Shown: positions 32,972 through 42,688, counted from the stretch's first letter. The stretch is 64,000 nt of DNA from Paractinoplanes maris (GCF_023544465.1 NZ_JALPVL010000013.1:302020-366019), one strand, 5' to 3'. The notes: a model not told the origin generated them from the sequence alone. Numbers and translations: made by a program.

Positions 32972-34434
32972 CGGTGATCACGCCGGGCTCGGTGCGCTGG
33001 GCCGGGTTCGCCGGCAGCCTGGCCACCGCGGCGACCGCCTACCTGGGCGGGGCGGGCCCGGAGCGGCTGCCCAGCGTCAACCCGGGGACCCTGCTCAGCG
33101 GGGCCAAGGGCGTGGCGCTGCCGGTCTGCTGGGTGCTCGGCACGGCGTTGCTGATCGCCGCCTGGTGGTTCGGCCGGGGGGTCGCGCCCGGGCTGCGCTG
33201 GGTGTGGGTGACGGCGGCGCTGTGGTTCGTTCCGGTCCTGCCGTTCCTGCCGCTGGGCAGCGCGGACGTCTACTCGTACGCGTGCCAGGGCTGGGTGCAG
33301 CGGGTGGGCGGGGATCCGTACGCGGCCGGGGTGGCCGGTTCGGGCTGCCCCTGGCTGTCCTCGGTCGCGTCGTCCTGGGTGGACTCGCCCGCGCCCTACG
33401 GCCCGCTCTTCCTCCTGCTCTCGGCGGGCGCCGTGCTCGTCGCCGGGACGTCACTGGACGCCGTGATCGCCGGCCTGCGGGTGATCGCGGTGGCCGGGCT
33501 GGTGCTGGTCGCGGCCGGGATACCCCCGCTGGCCCGCCGGTCCGGCGTCGACCCGGTCCGGGCTTCGTGGGTGGTGCTCGCCTGCCCGCTGGTGCTCGTG
33601 CATCTGGTCTCCGGCGCCCACAACGACGCCTTGCTCATCGGTCTGATCGTCGCGGGCCTGGCCGTCGTCCGGGGTCATCGTCCGATCCCGCTGCTGCTGG
33701 CCGGGGTGCTGCTCGGACTGGCCGTGTCGGTCAAGGCCACGGCCGTCGTGGTGGCACCGTTCGCCGTGCTCGCCGCCGTGGCCCCGGGGACGCCTCTGCG
33801 GGCCCTGGTGCGGCCCGCCGCGCTGCTCGGTGGCGGCCTGATCGCCGCGGCCGGCGTGCTCTCGGTGCTCTCCGGGCGGGGGATCGGGTGGATCAACGGC
33901 CTGGTGCGCAGCGGCGACACGGTGGCCTGGACGTCGCCGTCGACCGCGGTCGGGATCACCGTCGAGACGGCCGGCCGGTGGTTCGGCGGTGACGTCGCGG
34001 CCATCGGCGCCACCCGGGCGGTGGGCGTGGCCGTGCTCGTGGTCCTGCTGATCGCGCTGTGGTGGCGGGCCCGGCGCGGCGACGCCCTGCTCGGAGCCGG
34101 GCTGGCCCTGGCCGCGACCGTGCTGTGCGCGCCGGTCTTCCACCCTTGGTATGCCACCTGGCCGCTGGCCGTGCTGGCCGCGGCGGTGCCCGGCGGCACC
34201 CGGCTCGGCCGGTGGTTGCTCGGCCTGTGCGCCTTCGCGGCCACCCTGACCACGCCGGCCGGATACAACTGGGCGCTCTACACCCGGACCCCGGGGGCCG
34301 TGACGCTGACCGTGCTGCTGGTGGCCGGACTTCTCTACCTCGCGGGGAAAACACTTCATGAAGCTCAAAGTCGGTCTGGTCGCCGCGGCGGCGATGATCA
34401 CCGTGCTGGTCGTCTTTCTCGCCCAGACACGTAA
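32968..34434 (+). CDS. Second MptB-like mannosyltransferase
   Basis: This 488-aa multi-pass protein is paralogous to the preceding gene: LPLGSADVYSYACQGWVQRV, DSPAPYGPLFLLLS, VHLVSGAHNDALLIGLIVAG and FHPWYATWPLAVLAAAV correspond block by block. It starts in an ATGA overlap with the upstream gene. The last about 28 residues are polar (from KTLHEAQSRS onward), and that coding region overlaps the next gene by 77 bp in another frame, so the tail may be dispensable. It likely acts on the same cell-envelope glycan pathway. Confidence 0.82.
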   Translation: MTVITPGSVRWAGFAGSLATAATAYLGGAGPERLPSVNPGTLLSGAKGVALPVCWVLGTALLIAAWWFGRGVAPGLRWVWVTAALWFVPVLPFLPLGSADVYSYACQGWVQRVGGDPYAAGVAGSGCPWLSSVASSWVDSPAPYGPLFLLLSAGAVLVAGTSLDAVIAGLRVIAVAGLVLVAAGIPPLARRSGVDPVRASWVVLACPLVLVHLVSGAHNDALLIGLIVAGLAVVRGHRPIPLLLAGVLLGLAVSVKATAVVVAPFAVLAAVAPGTPLRALVRPAALLGGGLIAAAGVLSVLSGRGIGWINGLVRSGDTVAWTSPSTAVGITVETAGRWFGGDVAAIGATRAVGVAVLVVLLIALWWRARRGDALLGAGLALAATVLCAPVFHPWYATWPLAVLAAAVPGGTRLGRWLLGLCAFAATLTTPAGYNWALYTRTPGAVTLTVLLVAGLLYLAGKTLHEAQSRSGRRGGDDHRAGRLSRPDT

Positions 34435-35509
34435 CCAGTTCTTCGACTCGACGGTCTACTACGGTGCCATCCAGTACTGGTTCCGTGGGGACGGCGGCCT
34501 GGTCTACGACTGGCTGCGCCCCGGAACCCCGTACGGCTTCACCTATCCGCCCTTCGCCGGGCTGGTCATGGCCCCGATGGCGATCCTGCCCTTCGGGGCG
34601 GTCGTGGTCCTCACGATCATCGCCTCGGTGCTCACCACCGCGGCGCTCGTGTGGTGGCTGGCCGGTCCGCTGATCCGGCGGCCGGGGTGGACGGTCTGGT
34701 TCGCGTACGCGCTGGCGGTGTGCCTGGCCATCTCGTTCGAGCCGGTCCGCGAGACCATCTCGTACGGTCAGGTCAACACGCTGCTGCTCGCCCTCGTGGC
34801 CGCGGATCTGCTGTTCGGCTTGTCCAAAGGCCGGCGATGGGCGGGCGTCGGCATCGGCCTGGCCACCGCGATCAAGCTCACCCCGGGCATCTTCATCGTC
34901 TATCTGCTGGTGACCCGGCGCTGGCGGGCCGCCGCCACCGCGTCCGGCACGGCGGCCGGCGCCACCCTGCTCGCCGCCGCCGTCTTCCCCGACGAGTCCC
35001 GCGAGTTCTGGACATCGGCGTTGTGGGACACCAACCGGGTCGGGGTGCTCTCGATCCTGGCCAACCAGTCCGAACGCGGTCTACTCGCCCGCCTGCCCCT
35101 TCCGGAGGCCGAGGCGACGGTCTGGATCGTCTGCGTGCTGCTGACGCTGGGTCTCTGGGCCTGGCGGGTGGCTCAGGCCCCCGGCGACATCGTGGGTGGT
35201 CTGGCCCTCACCGGCGTCGTCGGATGCCTGGTCAGCCCGGTCACCTGGATCCACCACTGTGTCTGGCTGCTTCCGGCCGTCATCGTCTGCCTCGACGCGG
35301 GAACACGCCGGCCCAGGATCCTCGGCGCCGCCGCCTACCTGGTCATGACGAGCCGGCTCACCTGGGCCTGGGAGAAGCCCCCGCGGCCACCGCTCGAGCT
35401 GATCGGCGCCAATCTCTATGTCTGGTTCAGCCTGGCCCTGCTGATCTGGACACCCATCGGCACCCGTCGTTCAGCGGAGGTCCATCCGGAGGACAAGATC
35501 CTCACGTAG
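34358..35509 (+). CDS. GT87-type alpha-mannosyltransferase
   Basis: This 383-aa membrane protein is of the DUF2029/GT87 family (PimE-like). It has the external-loop Asp (RNQFFDSTVYYGAIQYWFRG), TPYGFTYPPFAGLVMAP, and the internal SYGQVNTLLLALVAADLL and GLATAIKLTPGIFIVYLL blocks, the latter highly characteristic of GT87, and ILANQSERGLLARL. PimE adds alpha-1,2-mannose to phosphatidylinositol mannosides from polyprenol-phosphate mannose. Its start lies 77 bp inside the upstream gene in another frame, so translation is coupled. Confidence 0.85.
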   Translation: MKLKVGLVAAAAMITVLVVFLAQTRNQFFDSTVYYGAIQYWFRGDGGLVYDWLRPGTPYGFTYPPFAGLVMAPMAILPFGAVVVLTIIASVLTTAALVWWLAGPLIRRPGWTVWFAYALAVCLAISFEPVRETISYGQVNTLLLALVAADLLFGLSKGRRWAGVGIGLATAIKLTPGIFIVYLLVTRRWRAAATASGTAAGATLLAAAVFPDESREFWTSALWDTNRVGVLSILANQSERGLLARLPLPEAEATVWIVCVLLTLGLWAWRVAQAPGDIVGGLALTGVVGCLVSPVTWIHHCVWLLPAVIVCLDAGTRRPRILGAAAYLVMTSRLTWAWEKPPRPPLELIGANLYVWFSLALLIWTPIGTRRSAEVHPEDKILT

Positions 35510-35518
35510 TCAGAGCGC

Positions 35519-37633
35519 ATGCGTAAACGCTCGGCACTCGCCTTGACCGGCCTGGCCGCGACCCTGATCGCGGCGCCCGCGTCGGCCCACCCCTCGCACC
35601 GTGACGAGTTCCGCCGGCTCGCCACCTTCCCGGCGTATCTGAACGCGTCGATCGGTGACCCGGCCGCCGCCGAGATCTCCACGGTCACCGAGGACGGCCG
35701 CACGGTCGTCTACACCGACAGCCCCGGCCGGCGCCTCGGCTTCGTCGACATCACCGACCCGGGCACGCCGAAGCCGGGCGGCACCCTCGCCCTCGACGGC
35801 GAGCCCACCTCGGTCGCCCACCTCGGCCACCTTCTACTGGCCGGCGTCAACACCCGCAAGAGCTTCGCCGACCCGTCGGGCAAGCTGGTCGTGATCGACG
35901 ACCGCAGCCGTAAGGTCGTGCGCCAGATCGACCTCGGCGGTCAGCCCGACTCGGTGGCCGTGGCGCCGAGCGGCCGCTACATCGCGGTGGCGATCGAGAA
36001 CGAGCGCGACGAGGACGTCGACGACGGTGCGATCCCGCAGCTCCCGGCGGGCTACCTGTCGGTGATCGACACCAGGACCTGGAAGGCGTCCAAGGTCGAC
36101 CTGACCGGGCTGGCCGCGGTCGCGCCGACCGACCCCGAGCCGGAGTACGTGAGCGTCAACTCGCGCGACGAGGCGGTCGTCTCCCTGCAGGAGAACAACC
36201 ACCTCGCCGTCGTGTCGCTGAAGACCGGCAAGGTGGTGCGGCACTTCCCGGCGGGCGCGGTCACCGTGTCCGGTGTGGACACCAAGGACGACGACACCAT
36301 CACGCTGGACGGCACCATCACCGCCAAGCGGGAGCCGGACGGCGTCGCCTGGATCAGCGACGACTTCTTCGCCACGGCCAACGAGGGCGACTACGAGGGC
36401 GGCTCGCGCGGCTGGACCATCTTCGCGCGCGACGGCCGGGTCGTCTGGGACGCGGGCAACTCGCTCGAGCACATCGCCGTCGAGCACGGCCTCTACCCGG
36501 ACAAGCGGTCGGACGCCAAGGGCATCGAGCCCGAGAACGTGGCCTTCGCCAAGATCGGCCGTACGCCGTACGTCTTCGTCAACTCCGAGCGGGGCAACTT
36601 CACCGCCGTGTACGACGTGTCCAACCCGCGGAAGCCGAAGTTCCAGCAGCTGCTGCCGACCACCAACGGCCCCGAGGGCGTCGTCGCGGTGCCGTCGCGG
36701 GGGCTGCTCGTGGTGTCCAGCGAGGAGGAGATCCCGGATTCCACCATCCGTGGCTCGGTGCAGATCTACGGCCTCGGGCACGGCCAGTTCCCGTCGATCG
36801 TCTCGGACGACCTGATCCCGTTCGGCACGCTGTCGGCGCTCTCCGCGGTGCCGGGCCGGCGGTCCGAGCTCGTCTCGGTGACCGACTCGGCGTACACCCC
36901 GACCCGGATCCTGACGATCGACACCACTGGGCGTCCGGCCACGATCGAGCGGCAGCTGACCGTGACGAAGGCCGCCCAGCCGATCGGTTACGACGCCGAG
37001 GGCATCGTGGCGCGCAAGGGCGGTGGCTACTGGCTCGCCAGTGAGGGCTCCGCCCAGACCCCCAACCTTCTCGTACGGCTGGACGCGCGCGGCGCGGTGC
37101 AGCAGGAGATCACGCTGCCGGCCGACATCGCCGCCGCTGTCACCGCCAACGGTTTCGAGGGCGTGGCCGAGAGTGGCAACGCCGTGTGGGTCGCCCTGCA
37201 GCGCCCGCTCAAGACCGACCCCACCACCGTCGTCCGGATCGGGAAGTACGACCTCGGGACCGGCACCTGGTCGTGGCTGCTCTACCCGCTCGACACCGCC
37301 CCGGTCGGCTGGACCGGCCTGTCCGAGCTGGTCGCGGTGGACGGCAACACCTTCGCGGTCATCGAGCGCGACAACCAGCGCGGCCCGCAGGCCTCGATCA
37401 AGAAGATCTACCGGTTCGACGTGCCGGCCACCTGGACCGGCACCCCGACCGTGCGCAAGCAACTGGTCAAGGATCTGCTGCCGGCGCTGAAAGCCGACCA
37501 CGGCTGGGTGCAGGACAAGGTCGAGGGCCTCGCGGTCGGCGGTGACGGCCAGACGTACGCCGTGACCGACAACGACGCCCTCGACGACGCCACCGGCGAG
37601 ACCGTCTTCCTGCGGCTCGGCCGTCTGCTCTAG
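35519..37633 (+). CDS. Secreted esterase-like/phytase-like beta-propeller protein
   Basis: This protein has 704 aa with a Sec signal peptide (MRKRSALALTGLAATLIAAP, cleavage after ASA near residue 23). The mature part is a run of propeller-type repeats (KLVVIDDRSRKVVRQIDLGG, YLSVIDTRTWKASKVDLTGL, SVQIYGLGHG). The C-terminal half contains the esterase-like phytase block (YDAEGIVARKGGGYWLASEG, NGFEGVAESGNAVWVALQRP, VEGLAVGGDGQTYAVTDNDA). Proteins of this family hydrolyse phosphoesters outside the cell; the substrate here is unknown. It follows the GT87 gene by 9 bp and closes that operon; it overlaps the convergent AfsR-type gene by 4 bp. Confidence 0.82.
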   Translation: MRKRSALALTGLAATLIAAPASAHPSHRDEFRRLATFPAYLNASIGDPAAAEISTVTEDGRTVVYTDSPGRRLGFVDITDPGTPKPGGTLALDGEPTSVAHLGHLLLAGVNTRKSFADPSGKLVVIDDRSRKVVRQIDLGGQPDSVAVAPSGRYIAVAIENERDEDVDDGAIPQLPAGYLSVIDTRTWKASKVDLTGLAAVAPTDPEPEYVSVNSRDEAVVSLQENNHLAVVSLKTGKVVRHFPAGAVTVSGVDTKDDDTITLDGTITAKREPDGVAWISDDFFATANEGDYEGGSRGWTIFARDGRVVWDAGNSLEHIAVEHGLYPDKRSDAKGIEPENVAFAKIGRTPYVFVNSERGNFTAVYDVSNPRKPKFQQLLPTTNGPEGVVAVPSRGLLVVSSEEEIPDSTIRGSVQIYGLGHGQFPSIVSDDLIPFGTLSALSAVPGRRSELVSVTDSAYTPTRILTIDTTGRPATIERQLTVTKAAQPIGYDAEGIVARKGGGYWLASEGSAQTPNLLVRLDARGAVQQEITLPADIAAAVTANGFEGVAESGNAVWVALQRPLKTDPTTVVRIGKYDLGTGTWSWLLYPLDTAPVGWTGLSELVAVDGNTFAVIERDNQRGPQASIKKIYRFDVPATWTGTPTVRKQLVKDLLPALKADHGWVQDKVEGLAVGGDGQTYAVTDNDALDDATGETVFLRLGRLL

Positions 37634-40626
37634 AGCAGTTCCGCCGCGCCGGCCACGGTCGTCGCGGCGGCCCGGTGATAGGCCTGCTCGAAGCCCGCGT
37701 CGCCCAGGGCGGCGCGGGCTTCGACCGCGATCCGGTCGGCGTCGGGCACCGAGCGGTCGCGATAGCCGCGGACCGCGTCGGCCGCGCCCAGCAGGAAGGC
37801 GGCCCGCTCGGCGGCGCCCTCGCGCATCACCAGATCGGCCGCGCCGACCAGGGTCAGCGCGACCACCGGCGAGTCCCGGGAATCGACGGCCGTCCGGATG
37901 GCTTCCATGTGCTTCCCGCGCGCCGTGGCCAGGTCGCCGGCCGCGGCGCTGATCAGGCCCTGGGTGTGCAGGGCCATCGCGCGGAACTGCGGGACCACCG
38001 CCGGGTGGCGCATCCGGGCCATGGCCGTGTCCATGCTGCGGCGGGCCTCCTCCAGGTCGCCCTCGATCCGGGCGAACGTGGCGTGGCCGTACGCCACCGA
38101 GGCCAGCACCTCGGGCAGCGCGACCTCCTCGGCCGCCTCCCGGGCCTGCTTGAGCACCGTGCGCGCCTCGGCCACATCACCGCCCATCCACAGCTGGTGG
38201 GCCAGCTTCACCTCCATCTGCGGCAGGTCCTCGCGGATGCCCACCTCACGGACCAGGGCGATGGCCTCCCGCTGCCAGCCCACCGCGGTCGCGAAATCGC
38301 CCCGGGCCGCGGCCAGATCGCCGAGCAGGCTGAGCGCGAAACCGATGCCCCACCGCTCGCCGATCCCGCGGAAGCCGGCCAGGGCGTCGCGCATCTCGGC
38401 CTCGGCCACCTCGGCGCTCTGCCCGAAGTTGAGCCGCAGCTGCGACACGAACATCTTGGCGACCGCCCGCAGCCACGGCTCGGGATCGTCGAACAGCGGC
38501 TCGACCAGGCGGAACCCGGCCTCCGGCCCGCTCGGATCCTCGAACATCGCGGCCAGCGGCGGGATCAGCCGCAGCGCCGGATGCCGGGGCTCGAGGCCGG
38601 CGCTGTGCTGCTGGGCCAGGAGGAACTCGTTCTGCACCCGGTCGATCGGCAGCCCGCCCTCCAGCCCGTTGATCGCCGCGTACGTGTGGGTCAGAGCCCG
38701 ATCCTCCGGGTCGACCTCGCCGGTCATCGACGACACCTCGGCGGCCAGGACGGCGCCCTCCGACCGGTGGCCGCTCAGCCACCAGTACCAGCCCAGCCGG
38801 GCCACGAAGGCGGCCCCGGTCGCCCGGTCGCCCGCCTCGATCGCGGCCCGCACCGAGGCGTGCAGATTGTCGTGTTCCGCGCCGAGGCGTCGCAGCCACA
38901 CCAGCTGATCGCGGCCGCGCAGCTGCGGATCGGCCCGGCCGGTCAGCTCGAGCAGCCAGCGGGCCAGCGCGAGTCGCTGGGTGTCGGACTCACCGGCCTC
39001 GGCCAGGCGCTCCAGCCCGTACTCGCGGATGGTCTCCAGCATCCGGTAACGGCCGTCGCCGCCGAGCCTGAGCAGGGACTTGTCGACCAGGGCGGCCAGC
39101 ACGTCGAGATCGGTGCCGCAGACCTGCTCGGCCGCGGTGACCTCGGCGCCGCCCTTGAACAGCGCGAACCGCCGCCACAGCCGGCGCTCGGGCTCGCCGA
39201 GCAGCTCCCAGCTCCAGTCGACCACGGCGCGCAGGGTCTGGTGGCGGGGGAGAGCCGTCCGGCTGCCCCCGGTGAGCAGGCGGAACCGGTCGGCCAGACG
39301 GTCGGCCAGCACGGCCACCGGCAGGGTGCGCAGACGGGCGGCGGCCAGCTCGATGGCCAGCGGCATGCCGTCGAGCGCGCGGCAGACCCGGACGACGGCC
39401 TCGGTGTTCTCCGCGGTCAGCGCGAAGCCCGCGGCGCGATCGAGCAGAAGACGTACGGAAGGGAAACCGGAAGCGGTCGACGCGCCCGCACCCACCGGCG
39501 GGAGAGCCAGCGGCTCGACCGGATGGAGCTGCTCACCCGGGATGCCCAGCGGCTCACGGCTGGTGGTCAGCACCCGCAGCCCCGGCGCGGCCCGCAGCAG
39601 ATCGTCGGTCACCTGGGCGGCCGCGGTGATCAGATGCTCGCAGTTGTCGAGGATGAGCAGCATCGTGCGGCCCGCCAGCACCTCGCGCAGCCGGGTCAGC
39701 TCGCTCCTCTTCGGACGGTCGAGCACCGCCTGGCCCCGCAGGTGGAGCGCGGTCAGGATCGCCTGCGGCACCTCGGCCGGGTCGGTGACCGGGGCCAGCT
39801 CGACCCGCCAGACGTCCTCGGGCCGACCGGTGCCGACCTCGATCGAGAGACGGGTCTTGCCGCTGCCACCCGGCCCGATCAGGGTGACCAGGCGGTGGCT
39901 CGCCAGGAGCTGACGGACGATGCTGACGTCCTGGTCGCGGCCGACAAAACTGCTCAGCTCGGTCGGCAGGTTGCCGCTGCGCCGGGTCTGCAGCAACTCG
40001 AGGTGCAGGGCCCGCAGCTCGGCCGACGGGTCGGCGCCCAGCTGGTCGGCCAGCCGGCGCCGGGTCTGCTCGAAGACCTCCAGTGCGCGGCCCGGATTGC
40101 CGTTGGCCTGCAGGGCCCGCATCAGCAGGGCGGCCAGTTGCTCGTCCAACGGATGCTGGGTGACCAGGCCCTCGAGGGCGGGAACGGCCGCCGAGCCGGC
40201 CAGGCTGCGCTTGAGGGCGTCGAGCCGGAGCTCGTGCAGCCGCGCGGCCTCGGCCCGGGCGACGTCGGGGAAGTCGAGATCGCCCCGCCAGTGGCCGAGC
40301 GCCTCGGCCGGAGCGCTCGCGGCGAGCCGGGTGAAGACGTGGGCGTCGACCTGGTCGGCCTCGATGACCAGGCGATATCCGTACGAGGCGGCCTCGATGA
40401 CCAGCCCCGCCCGGCGCAGCCGGGAGACCAGGGCCTGCAGCGCGTTGCCGGCGGCGGCCGGGGGCTCATCACCCCAGACTCCGTCGATCAGCCGGTCGGA
40501 CGAAACGACCCGCCCCGGTTCGAGCGCGAGCAGGATGAGCAGGGTGCGCAGGCGCGCACCGGCGACCGGAACGACCTCACCGTCCCGGCCGCGCAGCTCC
40601 AACGGCCCGAGCACGGCGATTTCCAC
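37630..40626 (-). CDS. AfsR/SARP family transcriptional regulator with NB-ARC and TPR-like domains
   Basis: This 998-aa protein starts with an OmpR-type winged helix (MEIAVLGPLELRGRDGEVVP, then ARLRTLLILLALEPG), followed by the bacterial transcriptional activation domain (BTAD, about residues 95-230; LEVFEQTRRRLADQLGADPS). The STAND ATPase has Walker A LIGPGGSGKTRLSIEVG (about 252-268), Walker B RTMLLILDNCEHLI and GMPLAIELAAARLRTLP. The C-terminal about 450 residues are helical repeats. Such regulators activate secondary metabolism in actinomycetes. No biosynthetic cluster is adjacent. Confidence 0.92.
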   Translation of the reverse strand: MEIAVLGPLELRGRDGEVVPVAGARLRTLLILLALEPGRVVSSDRLIDGVWGDEPPAAAGNALQALVSRLRRAGLVIEAASYGYRLVIEADQVDAHVFTRLAASAPAEALGHWRGDLDFPDVARAEAARLHELRLDALKRSLAGSAAVPALEGLVTQHPLDEQLAALLMRALQANGNPGRALEVFEQTRRRLADQLGADPSAELRALHLELLQTRRSGNLPTELSSFVGRDQDVSIVRQLLASHRLVTLIGPGGSGKTRLSIEVGTGRPEDVWRVELAPVTDPAEVPQAILTALHLRGQAVLDRPKRSELTRLREVLAGRTMLLILDNCEHLITAAAQVTDDLLRAAPGLRVLTTSREPLGIPGEQLHPVEPLALPPVGAGASTASGFPSVRLLLDRAAGFALTAENTEAVVRVCRALDGMPLAIELAAARLRTLPVAVLADRLADRFRLLTGGSRTALPRHQTLRAVVDWSWELLGEPERRLWRRFALFKGGAEVTAAEQVCGTDLDVLAALVDKSLLRLGGDGRYRMLETIREYGLERLAEAGESDTQRLALARWLLELTGRADPQLRGRDQLVWLRRLGAEHDNLHASVRAAIEAGDRATGAAFVARLGWYWWLSGHRSEGAVLAAEVSSMTGEVDPEDRALTHTYAAINGLEGGLPIDRVQNEFLLAQQHSAGLEPRHPALRLIPPLAAMFEDPSGPEAGFRLVEPLFDDPEPWLRAVAKMFVSQLRLNFGQSAEVAEAEMRDALAGFRGIGERWGIGFALSLLGDLAAARGDFATAVGWQREAIALVREVGIREDLPQMEVKLAHQLWMGGDVAEARTVLKQAREAAEEVALPEVLASVAYGHATFARIEGDLEEARRSMDTAMARMRHPAVVPQFRAMALHTQGLISAAAGDLATARGKHMEAIRTAVDSRDSPVVALTLVGAADLVMREGAAERAAFLLGAADAVRGYRDRSVPDADRIAVEARAALGDAGFEQAYHRAAATTVAGAAELL

Positions 40627-40717
40627 TCATCCGATTCTGCCCGTCGCACCCGCGTGGAGGCGACCCGCTGTCGTTTTCGTCCAAGACGGCTCCCCTGCTG
40701 CCGTCTAGCCTCGGGGC

Positions 40718-41290
40718 ATGCGTGAGCTTGTCTATACCGGATTCTCGTCGCTCGACGGCGTTGTCGATTCACCCGGTGGGGCTGTCGAAGGCCACCGCAG
40801 CGGCGGCTGGGTCTTCCAGGACATCGAGTTCCGGCCGGAGGTGTATGCGATCAAGGAGGAGGAGCTGGCGGAGACCTCCGCCCTGATGTTCGGCCGTACC
40901 AGCTACGAGGCCTTCGCCCCGGTCTGGCGGGAGTCGGACGACCATGCCGCCTATCGCGACCTCCCGAAATACGTGGTCTCCTCGACCCTGTCCGAGGACG
41001 CCCTCGTCGACGGCTGGGGAGAGACGACGATCCTGCGCGGCACCGACGACATCGCCGCGCTCAAGAAGACCGAGGGTGGCGCCATTTTTGTCCACGGGAG
41101 TGCGGAACTCGCCCGCCGGCTGTCCGAGGCCAACCTGATCGACCGCTATCACCTGCTGGTCTTCCCGGTGCTCCTCGGCGCCGGGAAGAGCCTGTTCAGC
41201 CGGGCTGACAACGACAAGCGGAGACTGACGCTGCGCGACTCCGAGGCGTACGGGAACGGCGTGCTCAAGCTGATCTACGACGTCCGCTGA
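40718..41290 (+). CDS. Dihydrofolate reductase-fold (RibD_C) protein
   Basis: This protein has 190 aa. The N-terminus FSSLDGVVDSPGG and the ALMFGRTSYEAFAPVW block are standard for the DHFR-like RibD_C family, as are KYVVSSTLSE, GGAIFVHGSAELARRL and the LVFPVLLGAGKSLF loop. Many members are NADPH-dependent reductases of unknown substrate, not true folate reductases. It overlaps the AraC gene by 16 bp tail to tail, and a related gene lies just beyond. Confidence 0.88.
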   Translation: MRELVYTGFSSLDGVVDSPGGAVEGHRSGGWVFQDIEFRPEVYAIKEEELAETSALMFGRTSYEAFAPVWRESDDHAAYRDLPKYVVSSTLSEDALVDGWGETTILRGTDDIAALKKTEGGAIFVHGSAELARRLSEANLIDRYHLLVFPVLLGAGKSLFSRADNDKRRLTLRDSEAYGNGVLKLIYDVR

Positions 41291-41982
41291 GCCAGGTCGA
41301 GGGCGATCGCCCCGCCGGTGCCCGCGCGCAACTGGCGGGCGGTGCGCCCGACGAACCGGCGCAGCGCCCGGGCCAGATGCGGTTCGTCGAAGTAGTCGAG
41401 CTTGGTGACCACGTCGGTGACCTCGGTGCCGGCGGCCAGCAGGGTCGCAGCCGTGCGGGCGCGTTCGATCTGGCGGACGGTGCCCCGGGCCAGCCCGGTC
41501 GCCGCCCGGAACCGGCGTTCGACGGTGCGGGCGCTGACCTCGGGCCGGCCGCCGCGGTGCACCTCGGTCACCAGTGGATCCCGGAGCACGGCGCCGGACC
41601 GGACCAGACGGGCGACCAGGGCCTCGGCATCGTCCGGGCCGGGCGTCTCCCAGCTCGTGCCGTCCAGCTCGAACGACCGGTGGGTGGTCGCCGGAAGCTC
41701 CAGCCCACCGTTGACCAGGGCCGGCGGAGGCAGGACGCGCAGCGAGGTGCCCACGGCGAACTCGATGCCGACGAAGCCGGCACCCTCGGGCACCGGAGCC
41801 ACCCCGCTGCCCGTTCCGGGGCCGGTCACCGCGGCGTACGCCCGGCCGTCGAGCCGCCAGAAGACCAGGCCCCAGTTGACGCCCGCGACCGAGGTCATCT
41901 CGGTGACCCGCTCGCTCGTACAGGTCCACACGGTGTCGACCCAGGGCGAGTCGGACCCGCGGTTCGAGAACCGCAGCGGCAT
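41275..41982 (-). CDS. AraC family transcriptional regulator
   Basis: This protein has 235 aa from the ATG at 41982, preceded by CGGAGG eight bases upstream; a GTG at 41991 overlaps that RBS. The N-terminal domain (WVDTVWTCTSERVTEM, then FVGIEFAVGTSLRVLPPPAL) resembles the DUF6597 sensor domain. The C-terminal HTH reads VSARTVERRFRAATGLARGT and VVTKLDYFDEPHLARALRRF. It lies 5 bp after the upstream DHFR-fold gene and is the likely regulator of one or both such genes. Confidence 0.88.
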   Translation of the reverse strand: MPLRFSNRGSDSPWVDTVWTCTSERVTEMTSVAGVNWGLVFWRLDGRAYAAVTGPGTGSGVAPVPEGAGFVGIEFAVGTSLRVLPPPALVNGGLELPATTHRSFELDGTSWETPGPDDAEALVARLVRSGAVLRDPLVTEVHRGGRPEVSARTVERRFRAATGLARGTVRQIERARTAATLLAAGTEVTDVVTKLDYFDEPHLARALRRFVGRTARQLRAGTGGAIALDLAQRTS

Positions 41983-41987
41983 CAGCG

Positions 41988-42575
41988 TCACCTCCGGCGA
42001 GTGTAGGAGGCGATGATGACACCCGTGGTGGTGGCGACGCTATCGGTCAGCTCCAGCTCGACCATCGGGGCCGGCCCCTCGAACAGCCGCAGCCCCGAGC
42101 CGAGGGTGAGCGGGTGGATGAGCAGCGTGTAGTGGTCGATCAGGCCGGCCGCGTGCAGGCTGCGGACCAGGGACGGGCTGCCGTTGACGGCCAGGTCGCC
42201 GCCGGGTTGAGCCCGTAGTGCGGTCACCGTCTCGACGGCGTCGCCCCGCAGCAGGATCGAGTTCTCCCAGTCGCCGGCGTCGTCCAGGGTCCGCGAGGCG
42301 ACGTACTTGGTGGCCCCGTTCATAAGCTCGGAGAACGGGTTGCCGTCGGTGGCGCGCCCCCACACCTTCGCGAAGTCCTGCCAGGTCCGTCGCCCGAAGA
42401 GCAGGTCACCGGCCTGCGCCATGCCCTCACCGAGCACCCGCCCCATGACCTCGTCGTTGTACCGCGGCCCCCAGCCCCCGTGCGTGAACCCACCGCGCGT
42501 GTCCTCGTCCGGCCGCCCCAGCCCCTGCACGACCCCGTCGAGACTGACAAACATCGTCGAACTGATCGAACGCAC
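41988..42575 (-). CDS. Dihydrofolate reductase-fold (RibD_C) protein
   Basis: This protein has 195 aa from the GTG at 42575, chosen for the strong upstream GAGGAGG. The blocks STMFVSLDGVVQGLGRPDED, DLLFGRRTWQDFAKVWG, KYVASRTLDD, GGDLAVNGSPSLVRSLHAAG and LLIHPLTLGSGLRLFEG define a RibD_C family reductase. Its stop lies 5 bp before the AraC start, so the two are an operon. It is a different subfamily from the gene at 40718. Confidence 0.88.
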   Translation of the reverse strand: MRSISSTMFVSLDGVVQGLGRPDEDTRGGFTHGGWGPRYNDEVMGRVLGEGMAQAGDLLFGRRTWQDFAKVWGRATDGNPFSELMNGATKYVASRTLDDAGDWENSILLRGDAVETVTALRAQPGGDLAVNGSPSLVRSLHAAGLIDHYTLLIHPLTLGSGLRLFEGPAPMVELELTDSVATTTGVIIASYTRRR

Positions 42576-42688
42576 ACGTCCTCCTCGGACCAATCGCTTC
42601 CCCTGTCACCCCCTATACGAAGGACTGTCACCGGTTTCGACAACATCGCCCATGCCGCGCGTGGAGACCTACGCAGCGGCTCCACCGG

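Noticed and set aside
37675..40725. 1016-codon plus-strand frame opposite the AfsR-type gene
   Set aside because: It is a shadow with Arg/Gln/Gly-rich composition; the minus strand has winged-helix, BTAD and NB-ARC motifs.
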